47,872 bases of DNA from Terriglobia bacterium (lineage in GTDB: Bacteria; Acidobacteriota; Terriglobia; Terriglobales; Acidobacteriaceae). Below are positions 9,222-19,330 of this stretch, piece after piece (the first letter of the stretch is position 1; every line of letters begins with the position of its first letter). The stretch is taken from positions 1-47,872 of the forward strand of contig JAIQEU010000022.1 of NCBI GenBank assembly GCA_020073665.1. The letters run 5' to 3'. The translations under genes and the position numbers were made by a program. The notes under the pieces are model-generated. The model saw only the letters and a list, made by a program, of their open reading frames with translations. It was not told the origin of the DNA and searched no databases.

Positions 9222-11060
9222 CTAAGGCGGGAAGTTCATGCGCCGGAGCATAGCCTGAAAACGAGGATCGGAGCGCAGGCGGTCGAACTGGGGATCTGAT
9301 TTGATCACTTCCATGCTCGGGTAGTGCTCCTCGTAGGCCTGTCGCAGGGACTCCAAAGCTCGATCCTTATCGCCCAGACCCGTATACACCCGTGCCAGGT
9401 AGAAGGTGGCATCCGGGTCACCTTGATCCCGCAGGATTTTCAGTTGGTCGACGATCTTGAGCGCTTTGCCTCTGTCGCCTAAGGCACCGTAAGCGTATCC
9501 CAGTATGCCGTCGGGATTATTTCCCGCCACGAACAGGCTGTTCCCCTTTTCGAGAGCCAAGAGGGCCTCGGGGCCCATTCCCTTCTCGAGATACGTCCGG
9601 CCTAATCCGAAATACGTACGGGGGTAGTTGCGGTCCAGTTCGAGTGTCTTCTGGAACTGCTCAGTCGCTTCACCGTATCGCCGGGCCCAATAGAGGGTGT
9701 ACCCTAGCTCGCAATTCGCGGACAGTGAAACCGGATCAAGCTGCAGGGCGCTCTTCGCTTCCCTGATGGCTTCGTCGTGGCGTGTTAGTTCCGACAACAG
9801 TTCGGCGTATTGTACGTGGGCATAAGCATCGCTTGGGTTTATGCTTATCGCTCGTTTCGACTCCTCTTCGGCGCCAGCCCAATCCCGGTCATACTCGCTC
9901 TTGATGTTTGACAGCAGCACGTGAGCTTCTGCGAGCGTGCTGTCAATGTCAATGGCTTTTTGGGCCAGACCCCGGGCGGTTTCATAGGACTCTCGAACGG
10001 ATGAATCCCACGCACCAGGAGGAAGCCTGTAGGTATTAGCCAGCCCAGCATAAGCGGGCGCGTAATGCGGGTCGTTCTCGATTGCCCGCTGAAACCACAC
10101 ACGCGCCTTCCTTATATCCTCGACGGTAAATCTATCGGTGTGATACCGGCCCTTAAGATATGCCTCGTAGGCTTCCGGTGATACCGGGCGTGCATTGGCG
10201 AGCGATTGTCGCTCCTGCGGGGTCAGCGAGACTCTGATCTCGCGGGTAATCGCCTGCGCTACCTCACGTTGGAGAGTGATGACGTCACTTAGGTTGCGCT
10301 CATAGCTCTCCGACCACAGGTGCCGTTCCGGGTTGGCTTGGATCAATTGGGTCGTGATGCGCACCTTGTCGCCTATTCGTAAAGCTGACCCCTCTACCAC
10401 CGCGCTCACGTCCAGTTCCCGCGCGATCTTTGGCACCGGCTTGTTCGTACCCTTGTACTGCATCACCGACTGGCGCGAGATCACACGCAGGGCGCTGACT
10501 TTACCTAGCTCGGTGATCAGCGCCTCGGTCATTCCATCGGCGAAGTATTCTTCTTCAGAATTGCCGGAGAGGTTCTCCAGCGGCAGCACCGCGAGCGACT
10601 CTATCTTCACGGGTCGGAAGCTCTCTAGCAGCCGTTGCCGCGAGACAACTCCAACTGCAACCGTCACCATCAGTAGCGCCGAAACCGCCCACCAGACTTT
10701 CCTCCTTCGCCCCGGTGCCGGAGACGCTCCCAGTTTCTCCACCGGAACCATCAAACGGTAACCGTGACGAGGAAGAGTCTCGATGTAGCGGGGATTCTCT
10801 GCTGAATCGCCGAGCAATTCCCGCAGGCGCTTCACCGCAGTGTTCAACCCGTGCTCGAAATCCACGAATGTGTCCGACCGCCATAGGCGCTGGCGCAACT
10901 CCTCACGGGTCACGACCTCGCCGGGATGCTCGACTAGTTCACACAGGACTTGAAAGGGTTGTTCGGGAAGCTTGGTCTTGGTGCCATTGTGCTGCAGTTC
11001 GGCGGCGCGCAAGTCCAGTCGGAAGGAGCCAAATCGGACGGTCTGGGCGGGCAAGGACAT
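9222..11060 (-). CDS. Winged-helix DNA-binding protein with TolB-like and TPR domains
   Basis: A 612-residue membrane-bound regulator. Residues about 5-100 form an OmpR/CadC-type winged helix (PEQPFQVLCELVEHPGEVV, then TAVKRLRELLGD and a wing ending RYIETLPRHGYRL). A single membrane segment follows near 125-145 (WWAVSALLMVTVAVGVV). Next is a TolB/FlgO-like domain (ESLAVLPLENLSG... FADGMTEALITEL, residues about 155-280), then roughly eight TPR units to the C-terminus. This layout is abundant in Acidobacteria and places the DNA-binding domain inside and the sensor outside, as in CadC. The signal and targets are unknown. It has no operon partner; the divergent gene beyond family A copy 4 is an aldo/keto reductase. 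Confidence 0.9.
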   Translation of the reverse strand: MSLPAQTVRFGSFRLDLRAAELQHNGTKTKLPEQPFQVLCELVEHPGEVVTREELRQRLWRSDTFVDFEHGLNTAVKRLRELLGDSAENPRYIETLPRHGYRLMVPVEKLGASPAPGRRRKVWWAVSALLMVTVAVGVVSRQRLLESFRPVKIESLAVLPLENLSGNSEEEYFADGMTEALITELGKVSALRVISRQSVMQYKGTNKPVPKIARELDVSAVVEGSALRIGDKVRITTQLIQANPERHLWSESYERNLSDVITLQREVAQAITREIRVSLTPQERQSLANARPVSPEAYEAYLKGRYHTDRFTVEDIRKARVWFQRAIENDPHYAPAYAGLANTYRLPPGAWDSSVRESYETARGLAQKAIDIDSTLAEAHVLLSNIKSEYDRDWAGAEEESKRAISINPSDAYAHVQYAELLSELTRHDEAIREAKSALQLDPVSLSANCELGYTLYWARRYGEATEQFQKTLELDRNYPRTYFGLGRTYLEKGMGPEALLALEKGNSLFVAGNNPDGILGYAYGALGDRGKALKIVDQLKILRDQGDPDATFYLARVYTGLGDKDRALESLRQAYEEHYPSMEVIKSDPQFDRLRSDPRFQAMLRRMNFPP

Positions 11061-11136
11061 GAACCCTTCTCAGAGTGCCCTCGGTAAAAACTTATAGAGA
11101 GATTTTAGCGCGGAATCGGGCGGTCGCGACCTGCTA

Positions 11137-12283
<1,147 letters not shown>

Positions 12284-12340
12284 TCAGCGCAACCTTCCGA
12301 ACGCAAGTCATGCCAGGGCCGGGGTCAATAGTGGTTCGTA

Positions 12341-12412
12341 GTTGTTGTTAACAGGCGTTTACACTCATCGACTCGTTCTGAGCGATTTGGGGGCGTCGAA
12401 GTGTTCACGGCA
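12341..12412 (+). repeat. Family A palindromic repeat, degenerate copy 5
   Basis: The left arm GTTGTTAACAGGCG continues into TTTACACTCATCGACTC. The right arm is badly decayed (GCGTCGAAGTGTTCACGG) and the terminal CAACAGTT is reduced to CAAC. The orientation matches the other copies. It directly precedes the terminator at 12415. Confidence 0.6.
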
Positions 12413-12414
12413 AC

Positions 12415-12450
12415 GGAAAAAAGGCAGCCGCCAAGCGCTGCCTTTTTCAC
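12415..12450. terminator. Bidirectional intrinsic terminator
   Basis: The stem AAGGCAGC (12421-12428) pairs with GCTGCCTT (12437-12444) across an 8-nt loop. An A-run precedes it and a T-run follows it, so it can end transcripts from both sides. It sits between the convergent aldo/keto reductase and M16 peptidase genes. Confidence 0.85.
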
Positions 12451-12577
12451 TGAACCTCTATCTTCCGCATACACACCAGCCGGACGGAAGTCGACCGAGG
12501 CAAAACCGTAGCACCGGCAACCACTCGACCTGGCCTTAAATTCTCCGCGTCCGCTGTGGTTAGATTACGGCCCCAGC

Positions 12578-13855
12578 TCAACACGCTAGCTGTTCCCGCG
12601 TTAGTTTCAGTCCATTCAAATTGCCCAGCACGGTTACCGCAATTGCTTCCGTCTTGAAGAACTCGTTCGACAGTTCCTGCACTTCTTGCCTGGTCACGCT
12701 CTCAATCTTCGCAATCAGTTCGTCCAGCCCGTAAAAATGATCGAAGTACATTTCCTGCCGCGCCAGGTTCGACATGCGCGCGGTCGACGATTCCAGCGAC
12801 AGCATGAGGCTGCCCTTCAGTTGGTCCTTGGCGCGGCGGAGTTCCTCGTCTGCAATGGCTTCCGACTTGAGTTTGCGAAACTCGGAGACGATCGATTCCA
12901 CCACCTTGGGTGCGGATTCGCGCGACGTCCCCGCATAAACCGACAGGCACCCGGTATCGCGGTAGGGACTCAAATCGCTGTAGATGGCGTAAGCCAGCCC
13001 CTGCCGCTCGCGTATGTTCTGGAACAGCCGCGAACTCATCCCGCCGCCCAGCAGGGTATTCAAAATGTACGACGCATGCCGCCGCGCGTGCGCAATCGGG
13101 TGCGACGCCACGCCCACGCAGATCTGCACCTGTTCCAGCGCCTTCTTGTTGCGCATCACGATGCGCGGCACCACTTTCGGCTGCGGGCTGTGGAAGCCAT
13201 TCTTCACCGGCTTCATGCGCTCGAAGTGCTGGGCAACCAGTTGCACGAACTGATCGTGCCGCAGATGTCCCGCCGCGCAGATGATCACGTTCCCCGGCGA
13301 AAAGCGCTGCGAATAAAAATCCACTACCGGATCGCGTTCAAACTTCTTGACCGTATCCTTGGTCCCCAGGATCGGCTTCCCCAGCGGGTGGTCTTTCCAG
13401 AAATTCTGGGTGAAAATCTCGTGGACCAGATAGTCTGGGCTGTCTTCATCCATCTTTATTTCTTCCAGGATGACGCGTCGCTCGCGCACGATGTCGTTGG
13501 CGTCGAACACCGGGTTCAGCACCAGGTCGCCCAGCACATCCATGGCGATGGGCAAGTGCTCGTCGAGCACCTTCATGTTGAAGCACACGCACTCTTTGGC
13601 GGTGAAAGCATCCATGTTGCCGCCGATCGAGTCCACCTGCCGCGCAATTTCTTCCGCCGTGCGATGCTTGGTCCCCTTGAACACCATGTGCTCAATGAAG
13701 TGTGAAATTCCGTTCTGGGCGGGGTCTTCATCGCGCGATCCGGTCTTGATCCAGATCCCGATGGATACCGAACGGATGTGCTCCATTTCTTCGGTGATGA
13801 CGGTAAGCCCGTTGGGCAGGACTTGGCGATGGATGTTCCGCACTTCTTCAACCAT
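12578..13855 (-). CDS. M16-family zinc metallopeptidase
   Basis: A 425-residue pitrilysin-type peptidase of the processing-peptidase-like subgroup. The inverted zinc motif HxxEH is His52-Glu55-His56 (SHFIEHMVFKGT), with the downstream acidic helix RERRVILEEIKMDED supplying the third ligand. The second half carries the inactive companion domain (GMSSRLFQNIRERQGLAY), as usual. There is no signal peptide, so it probably acts in the cytoplasm or is anchored by partners. Bacterial relatives are often paired with rlmN-adjacent or polynucleotide phosphorylase genes; here rlmN is divergent, 206 bp away. ATG 13855 gives the expected N-terminus. Confidence 0.93.
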   Translation of the reverse strand: MVEEVRNIHRQVLPNGLTVITEEMEHIRSVSIGIWIKTGSRDEDPAQNGISHFIEHMVFKGTKHRTAEEIARQVDSIGGNMDAFTAKECVCFNMKVLDEHLPIAMDVLGDLVLNPVFDANDIVRERRVILEEIKMDEDSPDYLVHEIFTQNFWKDHPLGKPILGTKDTVKKFERDPVVDFYSQRFSPGNVIICAAGHLRHDQFVQLVAQHFERMKPVKNGFHSPQPKVVPRIVMRNKKALEQVQICVGVASHPIAHARRHASYILNTLLGGGMSSRLFQNIRERQGLAYAIYSDLSPYRDTGCLSVYAGTSRESAPKVVESIVSEFRKLKSEAIADEELRRAKDQLKGSLMLSLESSTARMSNLARQEMYFDHFYGLDELIAKIESVTRQEVQELSNEFFKTEAIAVTVLGNLNGLKLTREQLAC

Positions 13856-13907
13856 GGCTCTTTTCCCAACCGGCTCGGCAAGCGGAGCTGTGAACGCCGT
13901 GGCCTAT

Positions 13908-13922
13908 TAACAACTATTGTTA
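13908..13922. promoter_or_regulatory. Palindrome TAACAA-CTA-TTGTTA in the M16/rlmN divergent region
   Basis: A 6-bp inverted repeat with a 3-bp centre. It shares the core ACAAC-N-ATTGT with the palindrome at 1001-1017. The position 53 bp upstream of the peptidase start is suitable for an operator. No regulator is assigned. Confidence 0.3.
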
Positions 13923-14061
13923 CACACTGAACGAGGGCGTGCGAATGCATCGTTACCCACGCCTTATCAATTATTTACAGTGATTCCGGACGGAATTCCG
14001 CCATTTCCGCCCGGAACCTGCCCAAAGAATCTTCTACAATCAAGAACCAGCCCAACTGCCC

Positions 14062-15180
14062 ATGACGCCATCCCCGGATAACTCGCTTCTAGGGCTTAGT
14101 CTTCAGGAGCTTACAGCCTTGGTGGAGGAAGCAGGCCAGCCCGCCTACCGGGGCCGGCAGCTGTTTGAGGCGATTTATGGGCAGCGGGTAGAGTCATTAG
14201 AGAAGATAACCACGCTGCCGCAGGATTTCCGCGCCAGCCTGACCCAGCGCGGCTCGGTCATAGGCCTGCCCGCAATCGAAAAAAAATTCGTCTCTGCCGA
14301 CGGCACCGTCCGTTACCTGATCGCACTGGCTGACCAGCAGACGGTGGAGACCGTCTGGATGCCGGAAGGCGACGACGGCGAAGCCGGCGACGGCAGCGAA
14401 GCGGGCAACCAGGTCGAGCGGGCAGCCGGCCGCAAGTGGGACCGCGCCACCATTTGCGTTTCCAGCCAGGTCGGCTGCGCCGTCGATTGCCAGTTCTGCC
14501 TGACCGCGTTGCTCGGCGTCAAGCGCAACCTCAGCGCCGGCGAGATCGTCGGACAAATCTGCGCAGTATTAAACGACCAGGATGTTTCTCCTCCGCAGGA
14601 CCGCGTGAACTTGGTCTTCATGGGCATGGGCGAGCCCTTCCTGAACTACGACAATTTTATGAAGGCGGTTCGTTTGTTAGTGGAGGGCGTCGGCCTCGCC
14701 GAGTCGCGCATGACGGTTTCAACCGCCGGCATCGTGCCCCGCATCTACGATTTCGGCGCCGAATCGGTCCGTCCCAAGCTGGCCATTTCGCTGAACGCGT
14801 CGAACGACGACCTGCGCACCCGCCTGATGCCGATCAATCGCAAGTGGGATCTGGACAAACTCATCGCCGCCGCCCGCGAGTTTCCCCTGCGCAGCCGCGA
14901 GCGCCTGACGTTTGAATATGTCCTGCTCGACCAGGTCAATGACGCCCCGCAAAACGCCCGCGAGGTCGTGGAGTTAATCCGCGGATTGCGCGCCAAGGTA
15001 AACCTGATCGCTCTGAACCCTGGCCCCGGCATCGCTTTCCAGACGCCTGCAGAAAAACGCGTCCTGGAGTTTCAGAACATTCTGACGTCAGCCGGCGTGC
15101 CAACATTTATTCGCCGCCCCCGCGGCCGCGATATTTTCGCCGCCTGCGGTCAGCTGAAGCGGACGCTGGAGACCGCTTAA
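14062..15180 (+). CDS. rlmN: Dual-specificity RNA methyltransferase RlmN
   Basis: A 372-residue radical-SAM enzyme that methylates C2 of A2503 in 23S rRNA and of A37 in some tRNAs. The [4Fe-4S] motif is C139-x3-C143-x2-C146 (CAVDCQFC). C132 and C362 (RDIFAACG) match the two catalytic cysteines, equivalent to Cys118 and Cys355 of the E. coli enzyme. GMGEP and the SAM-binding strands are intact. Residues about 102-127 form an acidic, Gly/Glu-rich insertion just before the radical-SAM core (PEGDDGEAGDGSEAGNQ) that is not in the usual enzyme. It is divergent from the M16 peptidase; no ribosome site is strong. Confidence 0.96.
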   Translation: MTPSPDNSLLGLSLQELTALVEEAGQPAYRGRQLFEAIYGQRVESLEKITTLPQDFRASLTQRGSVIGLPAIEKKFVSADGTVRYLIALADQQTVETVWMPEGDDGEAGDGSEAGNQVERAAGRKWDRATICVSSQVGCAVDCQFCLTALLGVKRNLSAGEIVGQICAVLNDQDVSPPQDRVNLVFMGMGEPFLNYDNFMKAVRLLVEGVGLAESRMTVSTAGIVPRIYDFGAESVRPKLAISLNASNDDLRTRLMPINRKWDLDKLIAAAREFPLRSRERLTFEYVLLDQVNDAPQNAREVVELIRGLRAKVNLIALNPGPGIAFQTPAEKRVLEFQNILTSAGVPTFIRRPRGRDIFAACGQLKRTLETA

Positions 15181-15214
15181 CCGCCTGAAAGCTCTGAAAC
15201 CTGGCGCCACCCGG

Positions 15215-15289
15215 TTAAGGAATTACTTCGAACACCGCGCCCTTGCGGTAGGCGCCACCGGCCCAGGTGGTGCCATACAGATTGGCGGG
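15215..15289 (-). pseudogene. C-terminal remnant of a repeat beta-propeller-like protein
   Basis: On the minus strand a short open stretch reads PANLYGTTWAGGAYRKG then AVFEVIP and a stop. This is the typical end of the acidobacterial 'GNLYGTT..GG...GTVFEI' repeat proteins. There is no start or upstream gene: the reading runs directly into family B repeat 1. It is a 3' gene fragment cut at the repeat boundary. Confidence 0.65.
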
Positions 15290-15360
15290 TGCCCCAGGCA
15301 ATCCCGAGGGTGCCCCATCTCATTCGCGCTTTTTGCGAATGAGTGGGTGACTCCACCACG
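15286..15360. repeat. Family B hairpin repeat, copy 1
   Basis: It contains GGGTGCCCCA twice and the hairpin CATTCGC-GCTTTTT-GCGAATG (15321-15341). The loop GCTTTTT is shared with the copies near 27.1 and 27.6 kb. It abuts the truncated gene at 15215-15289. Confidence 0.8.
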
Positions 15361-15473
15361 AATATTTCGTAATCATCTCAACCGACCTCTAACCGCCAGC
15401 CCCCCGATCTTGTCTTAGATCCCGCGCCTCTGAGGTCCGAGGCCCGACGCCCGAGGCCCGCCCCACTTTGCCC

Positions 15474-15503
15474 TTGACATCCTATCCATAGATAGTCTAT
15501 ATA
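15474..15503 (+). promoter_or_regulatory. padR promoter, probably leaderless
   Basis: TTGACA (15474-15479) and TATATA (15498-15503) are separated by 18 bp. The PadR start codon is at 15512, only 8 nt after the -10, with no Shine-Dalgarno, so the message is probably leaderless. The spacer holds the imperfect palindrome TAGATAGTCTA, a plausible autoregulatory PadR site. Confidence 0.7.
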
Positions 15504-15511
15504 TACGCCCC

Positions 15512-15847
15512 ATGGCCCGGAAACCCGAGTTGATGCCCGGCACCCTCGACATGCTGATCCTGCGGACGCTTGCCCGCGCCCCCTTGCACGGCTACGGCAT
15601 TGCGCTTTCCATCAAGCGTCTTTCCGACGACGTGCTGACGGTGGAAGAAGGCTCGCTCTATCCCGCGCTGCAGCGGCTGCTGGTGCAGGGTTGGGTCAAG
15701 GCGGAATGGAAGAAGACCGAAACCAACCGGCGCGCGCGCTATTACTCCTTGACGGTAGCCGGACGCAAGCAGCTGGGCCTGGAACTCTCGCAGTTTGAGC
15801 AGATGATCGCGGCCATCGGCCGCGTCCTGCAGGACGCAGACGCGTAG
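15512..15847 (+). CDS. PadR-family transcriptional regulator
   Basis: A 111-residue winged-helix repressor. It shows the PadR signature (GTLDMLILRTLARAPLHGYG, then EEGSLYPALQRLLVQGWV and the wing RRARYYSLT), followed by a short dimerisation helix. It starts 8 nt after a strong promoter and ends 9 bp before the permease gene, so the two form an operon. Acidobacterial permeases of this class are regularly preceded by such a regulator, which probably controls the pair. The inducer is unknown. Confidence 0.93.
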   Translation: MARKPELMPGTLDMLILRTLARAPLHGYGIALSIKRLSDDVLTVEEGSLYPALQRLLVQGWVKAEWKKTETNRRARYYSLTVAGRKQLGLELSQFEQMIAAIGRVLQDADA

Positions 15848-15856
15848 GAGACGACC

Positions 15857-18505
15857 ATGGACACCATAGCTCGCTTCTTCATCAAGCTGCGGATGCTGCT
15901 CACCCGCGACCGCTTCCACCGCGAACTCGACGAGGAGATGGCCTTCCACCGCGAACAGCAGCAGCAGGCGCTCGAAGCCCAAGGCATGACTCCGGATGAA
16001 GCCCGCTACGCCGCTACCCGCCAGTTCGGCAACGCCGCCCGCCTGAAAGAAGAAACCCTCGACTCCGTTGTATTCCGCATAGAAACTGCGGTGCAGGATT
16101 TCCGTTACGCCTTTCGCCAGTTGCGCAACAACCCCGGCTTCGCCTGCACGGCCATCGTCATCCTGGGTCTCGGCATCGGCGCCACTACTGCGATTTTCAG
16201 CGCCGTCAATCCCATCCTGTTCAAGCCGCTTCCATATCCCGACGCCAGCCGCATCCTGATGGTCTGGTATGCCGGGCGTGACGGCACTACCGTGCCGCAA
16301 AGTTTCCATACTTATCAGGAACTCGCCGAGCGCAACCGCTCTTTCGCCGTGCTCGCCGTCATGCGCCCTTGGATGCCCACGCTCAACGGCAACGACCAGC
16401 CCGAACGATTCGATGGCCAGCAGGTTACTCCCGGCTATTTCCGCGCCCTCGGCATCTCACCTCTCCTGGGACGCGACTTCCAGCCCGCCGACGATATCTT
16501 CAAAGGTCCCAAAGTAGTGGTCCTCAGCAACGGCCTTTGGCGCCGCCACTTCGGCGCTGACCCGAAGATAGTCGGCCGCCAGGTTCGCCTCGACGACAGC
16601 CTTTACACCGTCATCGGCGTCATGCCGGACACTTTCGAGAATGTTCTCTCGCCCTCGGCTGAGGCCTGGTCACCGCTGCAATACGACCCCGGCAACTTCA
16701 CTTCCACCGAGAGCAGGGAATGGGGCCATCATCTTCGTCTCGTCGGGCGCCTGCGCCCCGGTGCCAGCCTCGAGCAGGCGCGCGCCGACCTGAATCAGAT
16801 CGCCCACACACCTATCTCACAATTCCCCCGCCCCGGCTTCGTGTCCATGGAGAACGGCCTCGTCGTGAACTCGCTGCAAGGTGACGTCACCCGCGGCGTG
16901 AAGCCCGCGCTGCTCTCCGTGGTCGGCGCCGTCATTCTGGTGCTGATCATCGCCTGCGTAAACGTGACCAATCTGTTGCTCGCTCGCGGCGCCCAGCGCC
17001 GCGGCGAATTTGCCATGCGTTCTGCCCTGGGCGCGGCCCCCGCCCGCATCATTCGCCAGCTGCTCACGGAGAGTTTTCTGCTCGCTCTCCTCGGAGGCGC
17101 ATTCGGCTTGTTCGTGGCGCAGTTCGGTGTTCGCGCTCTGGTCGCGCTAAGCCCGCCGGAACTGCCCCGCATAAATGCCATCACCCTCGACCGCACGGTG
17201 TTCGCCTTCGCCTTTGCCATCAGCGCGCTGATCGGAATGGCGGTCGGACTGGTTCCCGCACTCTATGCCTCCCGCAAACAGCTGCACGTCGGAGTTCAGC
17301 AAAGCTCCGGACGCACCGCGGGCGGTCATCAACTGACTCGTCGTTCGCTCGTGGTCGCCGAAGTCGCGCTCGCGCTGGTTCTGCTGGTCAGCGCCGGTCT
17401 GCTCCTCCACAGCCTGCAGCGTCTGTTCGCTGTGCCCCCGGGTTTCAACTCCACTCAACTGCTTACCATGCAGGTGCAGACTTACGGACGCCATTACGAC
17501 GATGACCGCGTCTGCCACCAGTTCTTCGAGCAGGCGCTCGACGCCGTCCACCGCGTCCCCGGCGTCACCGCCGCTGCCTTCACCAGCCAGCTCCCGTTGA
17601 GTGGCGACGCCGACGGCTACGGCGTGCAATTCGAGGGCGACGATCCCGATGCCGCTTATCCCGCATATCGTTATTCCGTCACGCCCGACTACTTCGCCAC
17701 CATGGGCATTCCGCTCGTTCGTGGCCGCCTGCTCGACTCCCACGATGTCGCCGGTGCTCCGCTCGCCGCCTTGCTCAGCGATTCCCTGGCGCGACAGAAA
17801 TTTCCCAATCAGGATCCCATCGGCAAACGCGTCCACATCGGCGGACGCATCGGCGGACAGCTGTTCACCGTGGTGGGCGTGGTTGGTAACGTGAAGCAGA
17901 TGTCGCTCGCCCTCACCGATTCCGACGCCGTCTACACCACCACCACCCAGTGGCACTGGGCGGATGGCACGCTGTCGCTGGTCGTCCGCGGCCGCGGCGA
18001 CCCGACCACGCTCGTTCCCGCCATCAAGAAAGCCGTCTGGTCAGCCGACAAAGAAGTACCAGTCGTCCGCATCGCCACCATGGATAACTTGCTCGCCGCC
18101 TCCGCCGCCCAGCGCCGCTTTGTGCTGATCCTGTTCACCGCCTTCGGCCTCGTCGCGCTCATTCTCGCCGCCACCGGCATCTATGGTGTCTTATCCGGCA
18201 GCGTTACCGAGCGCATGCGCGAGATCGGCGTCCGCGCCGCTCTGGGCGCGACCCCAAGAAACATTCTTGGTTTGGTGGTCCGTCAAGGCATGACTCTGAC
18301 CGCCATCGGGGTTGCGATCGGCCTGACTGGCGCCGCGGCCGCGAGCCAGACTCTCATTACTCTGCTGTTCGGCGTCTCCCGCCTCGACCCCCTGACGTAC
18401 CTGGCTGTGATCGCACTCCTCGGAAGCGTCTCGGTAATTGCCTGCGGCCTCCCCGCCTGGCGCGCCGCCCAGGTCGACCCCGCCAGCACCCTGCGGGCCG
18501 AGTAG
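15857..18505 (+). CDS. MacB-like duplicated permease without ATPase (ADOP type)
   Basis: An 882-residue inner-membrane protein with two MacB/FtsX permease modules in tandem. Residues about 1-70 form a helical leader (FHRELDEEMAFHREQQQQAL) seen in acidobacterial duplicated orphan permeases. The first transmembrane helix is near 95-118, followed by a periplasmic MacB_PCD domain, three helices, a second periplasmic domain and three more helices ending in the FtsX motif RMREIGVRAALGATP. GGAG precedes ATG 15857. No ABC ATPase is nearby, so either it borrows one or it works without. The family is greatly expanded in Acidobacteria; export of peptides or small molecules is inferred. Confidence 0.93.
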   Translation: MDTIARFFIKLRMLLTRDRFHRELDEEMAFHREQQQQALEAQGMTPDEARYAATRQFGNAARLKEETLDSVVFRIETAVQDFRYAFRQLRNNPGFACTAIVILGLGIGATTAIFSAVNPILFKPLPYPDASRILMVWYAGRDGTTVPQSFHTYQELAERNRSFAVLAVMRPWMPTLNGNDQPERFDGQQVTPGYFRALGISPLLGRDFQPADDIFKGPKVVVLSNGLWRRHFGADPKIVGRQVRLDDSLYTVIGVMPDTFENVLSPSAEAWSPLQYDPGNFTSTESREWGHHLRLVGRLRPGASLEQARADLNQIAHTPISQFPRPGFVSMENGLVVNSLQGDVTRGVKPALLSVVGAVILVLIIACVNVTNLLLARGAQRRGEFAMRSALGAAPARIIRQLLTESFLLALLGGAFGLFVAQFGVRALVALSPPELPRINAITLDRTVFAFAFAISALIGMAVGLVPALYASRKQLHVGVQQSSGRTAGGHQLTRRSLVVAEVALALVLLVSAGLLLHSLQRLFAVPPGFNSTQLLTMQVQTYGRHYDDDRVCHQFFEQALDAVHRVPGVTAAAFTSQLPLSGDADGYGVQFEGDDPDAAYPAYRYSVTPDYFATMGIPLVRGRLLDSHDVAGAPLAALLSDSLARQKFPNQDPIGKRVHIGGRIGGQLFTVVGVVGNVKQMSLALTDSDAVYTTTTQWHWADGTLSLVVRGRGDPTTLVPAIKKAVWSADKEVPVVRIATMDNLLAASAAQRRFVLILFTAFGLVALILAATGIYGVLSGSVTERMREIGVRAALGATPRNILGLVVRQGMTLTAIGVAIGLTGAAAASQTLITLLFGVSRLDPLTYLAVIALLGSVSVIACGLPAWRAAQVDPASTLRAE

Positions 18506-18756
18506 TTGGACGGGTGCGGGGTGGACACTCCTGTATGCCGCCTTAGGCTACAGTAGCCGGCACCTACTCTGTCATCCTGAGCCGAACCGACCCGTTCGCC
18601 AAATGAACTGGACGCCGTCTCCTCTCCAGCCGCCACTCTTGCCGATTCTGGCCCACCCCCCCGGGCTATCGTCCTCAGCAACTTAGCGACCTACAATATC
18701 CGCACCCCCTCATTCGTCTACAACCGTAGATGAAGGACGCGGCGGCTTGGAGCGGA

Positions 18757-19320
18757 ATGGCACTCGAACAGGACCAGCGGATCTCCGAAGTGGTCAAGCG
18801 GGAGCAGTCCCGGCTGCGCAATTTCATTCGCCGGCGCGTGCCCGATCCGCGCGACGCTGAGGACATTCTGCAGGACGTCTTTTACGAACTGGTGGAAGCC
18901 AATCGCCTGCTGATGCCGATCGAGCACGTCACCGGCTGGCTGTTTCGCGTGGCGCGCAATCGCATCACCGATCTCTTCCGCAAGCAGAGGGCGGAGAGCT
19001 TCAGCGATACCGCCGTCGTGAACCAAGAAGATGACGGCGAACGGCTGCAGTTCGAAGACCTGCTGCCTTCGCCCGATGCCGGACCGGAGGCGCTTTACGC
19101 CCGCAGCGTGCTGCTCGATGAACTCGAGCTGGCCATCGACGAGTTGCCGGAGGAGCAGCGCGAGGTGTTTGTTGCCCACGAGTTGCAAGGCCGCAGCTTC
19201 AAGCAGATGGCCGCCGAGACCGGCGTGAGCCTAAATACGCTGCTCTCCCGCAAACGCTATGCGGTACTGCATCTGCGCGAACGATTGCAAAGCATTTACG
19301 ACGAATTTACGAAAGCATGA
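18757..19320 (+). CDS. ECF-family RNA polymerase sigma factor
   Basis: A 187-residue sigma-70 family factor. Region 2 is seen in RVPDPRDAEDILQDVFYEL through TGWLFRVARNRITDLFR, and region 4 in LPEEQREVFVAHEL with the helix-turn-helix FKQMAAETGVSLNTLLSRK. The frame is open from ATG 18730, but ATG 18757 has GGAG just upstream and is preferred. A small membrane protein follows 10 bp later and may act as a signalling partner in place of a classical anti-sigma factor, which is not seen. Its targets are unknown. Confidence 0.9.
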   Translation: MALEQDQRISEVVKREQSRLRNFIRRRVPDPRDAEDILQDVFYELVEANRLLMPIEHVTGWLFRVARNRITDLFRKQRAESFSDTAVVNQEDDGERLQFEDLLPSPDAGPEALYARSVLLDELELAIDELPEEQREVFVAHELQGRSFKQMAAETGVSLNTLLSRKRYAVLHLRERLQSIYDEFTKA

Positions 19321-19330
19321 GGGACTGAAC

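Noticed and set aside
18540-18570. Possible dispersed element with TGTCATCCTGAGCCGA
   Set aside because: Only one copy is seen in the window, so it cannot be called a repeat from this sequence.
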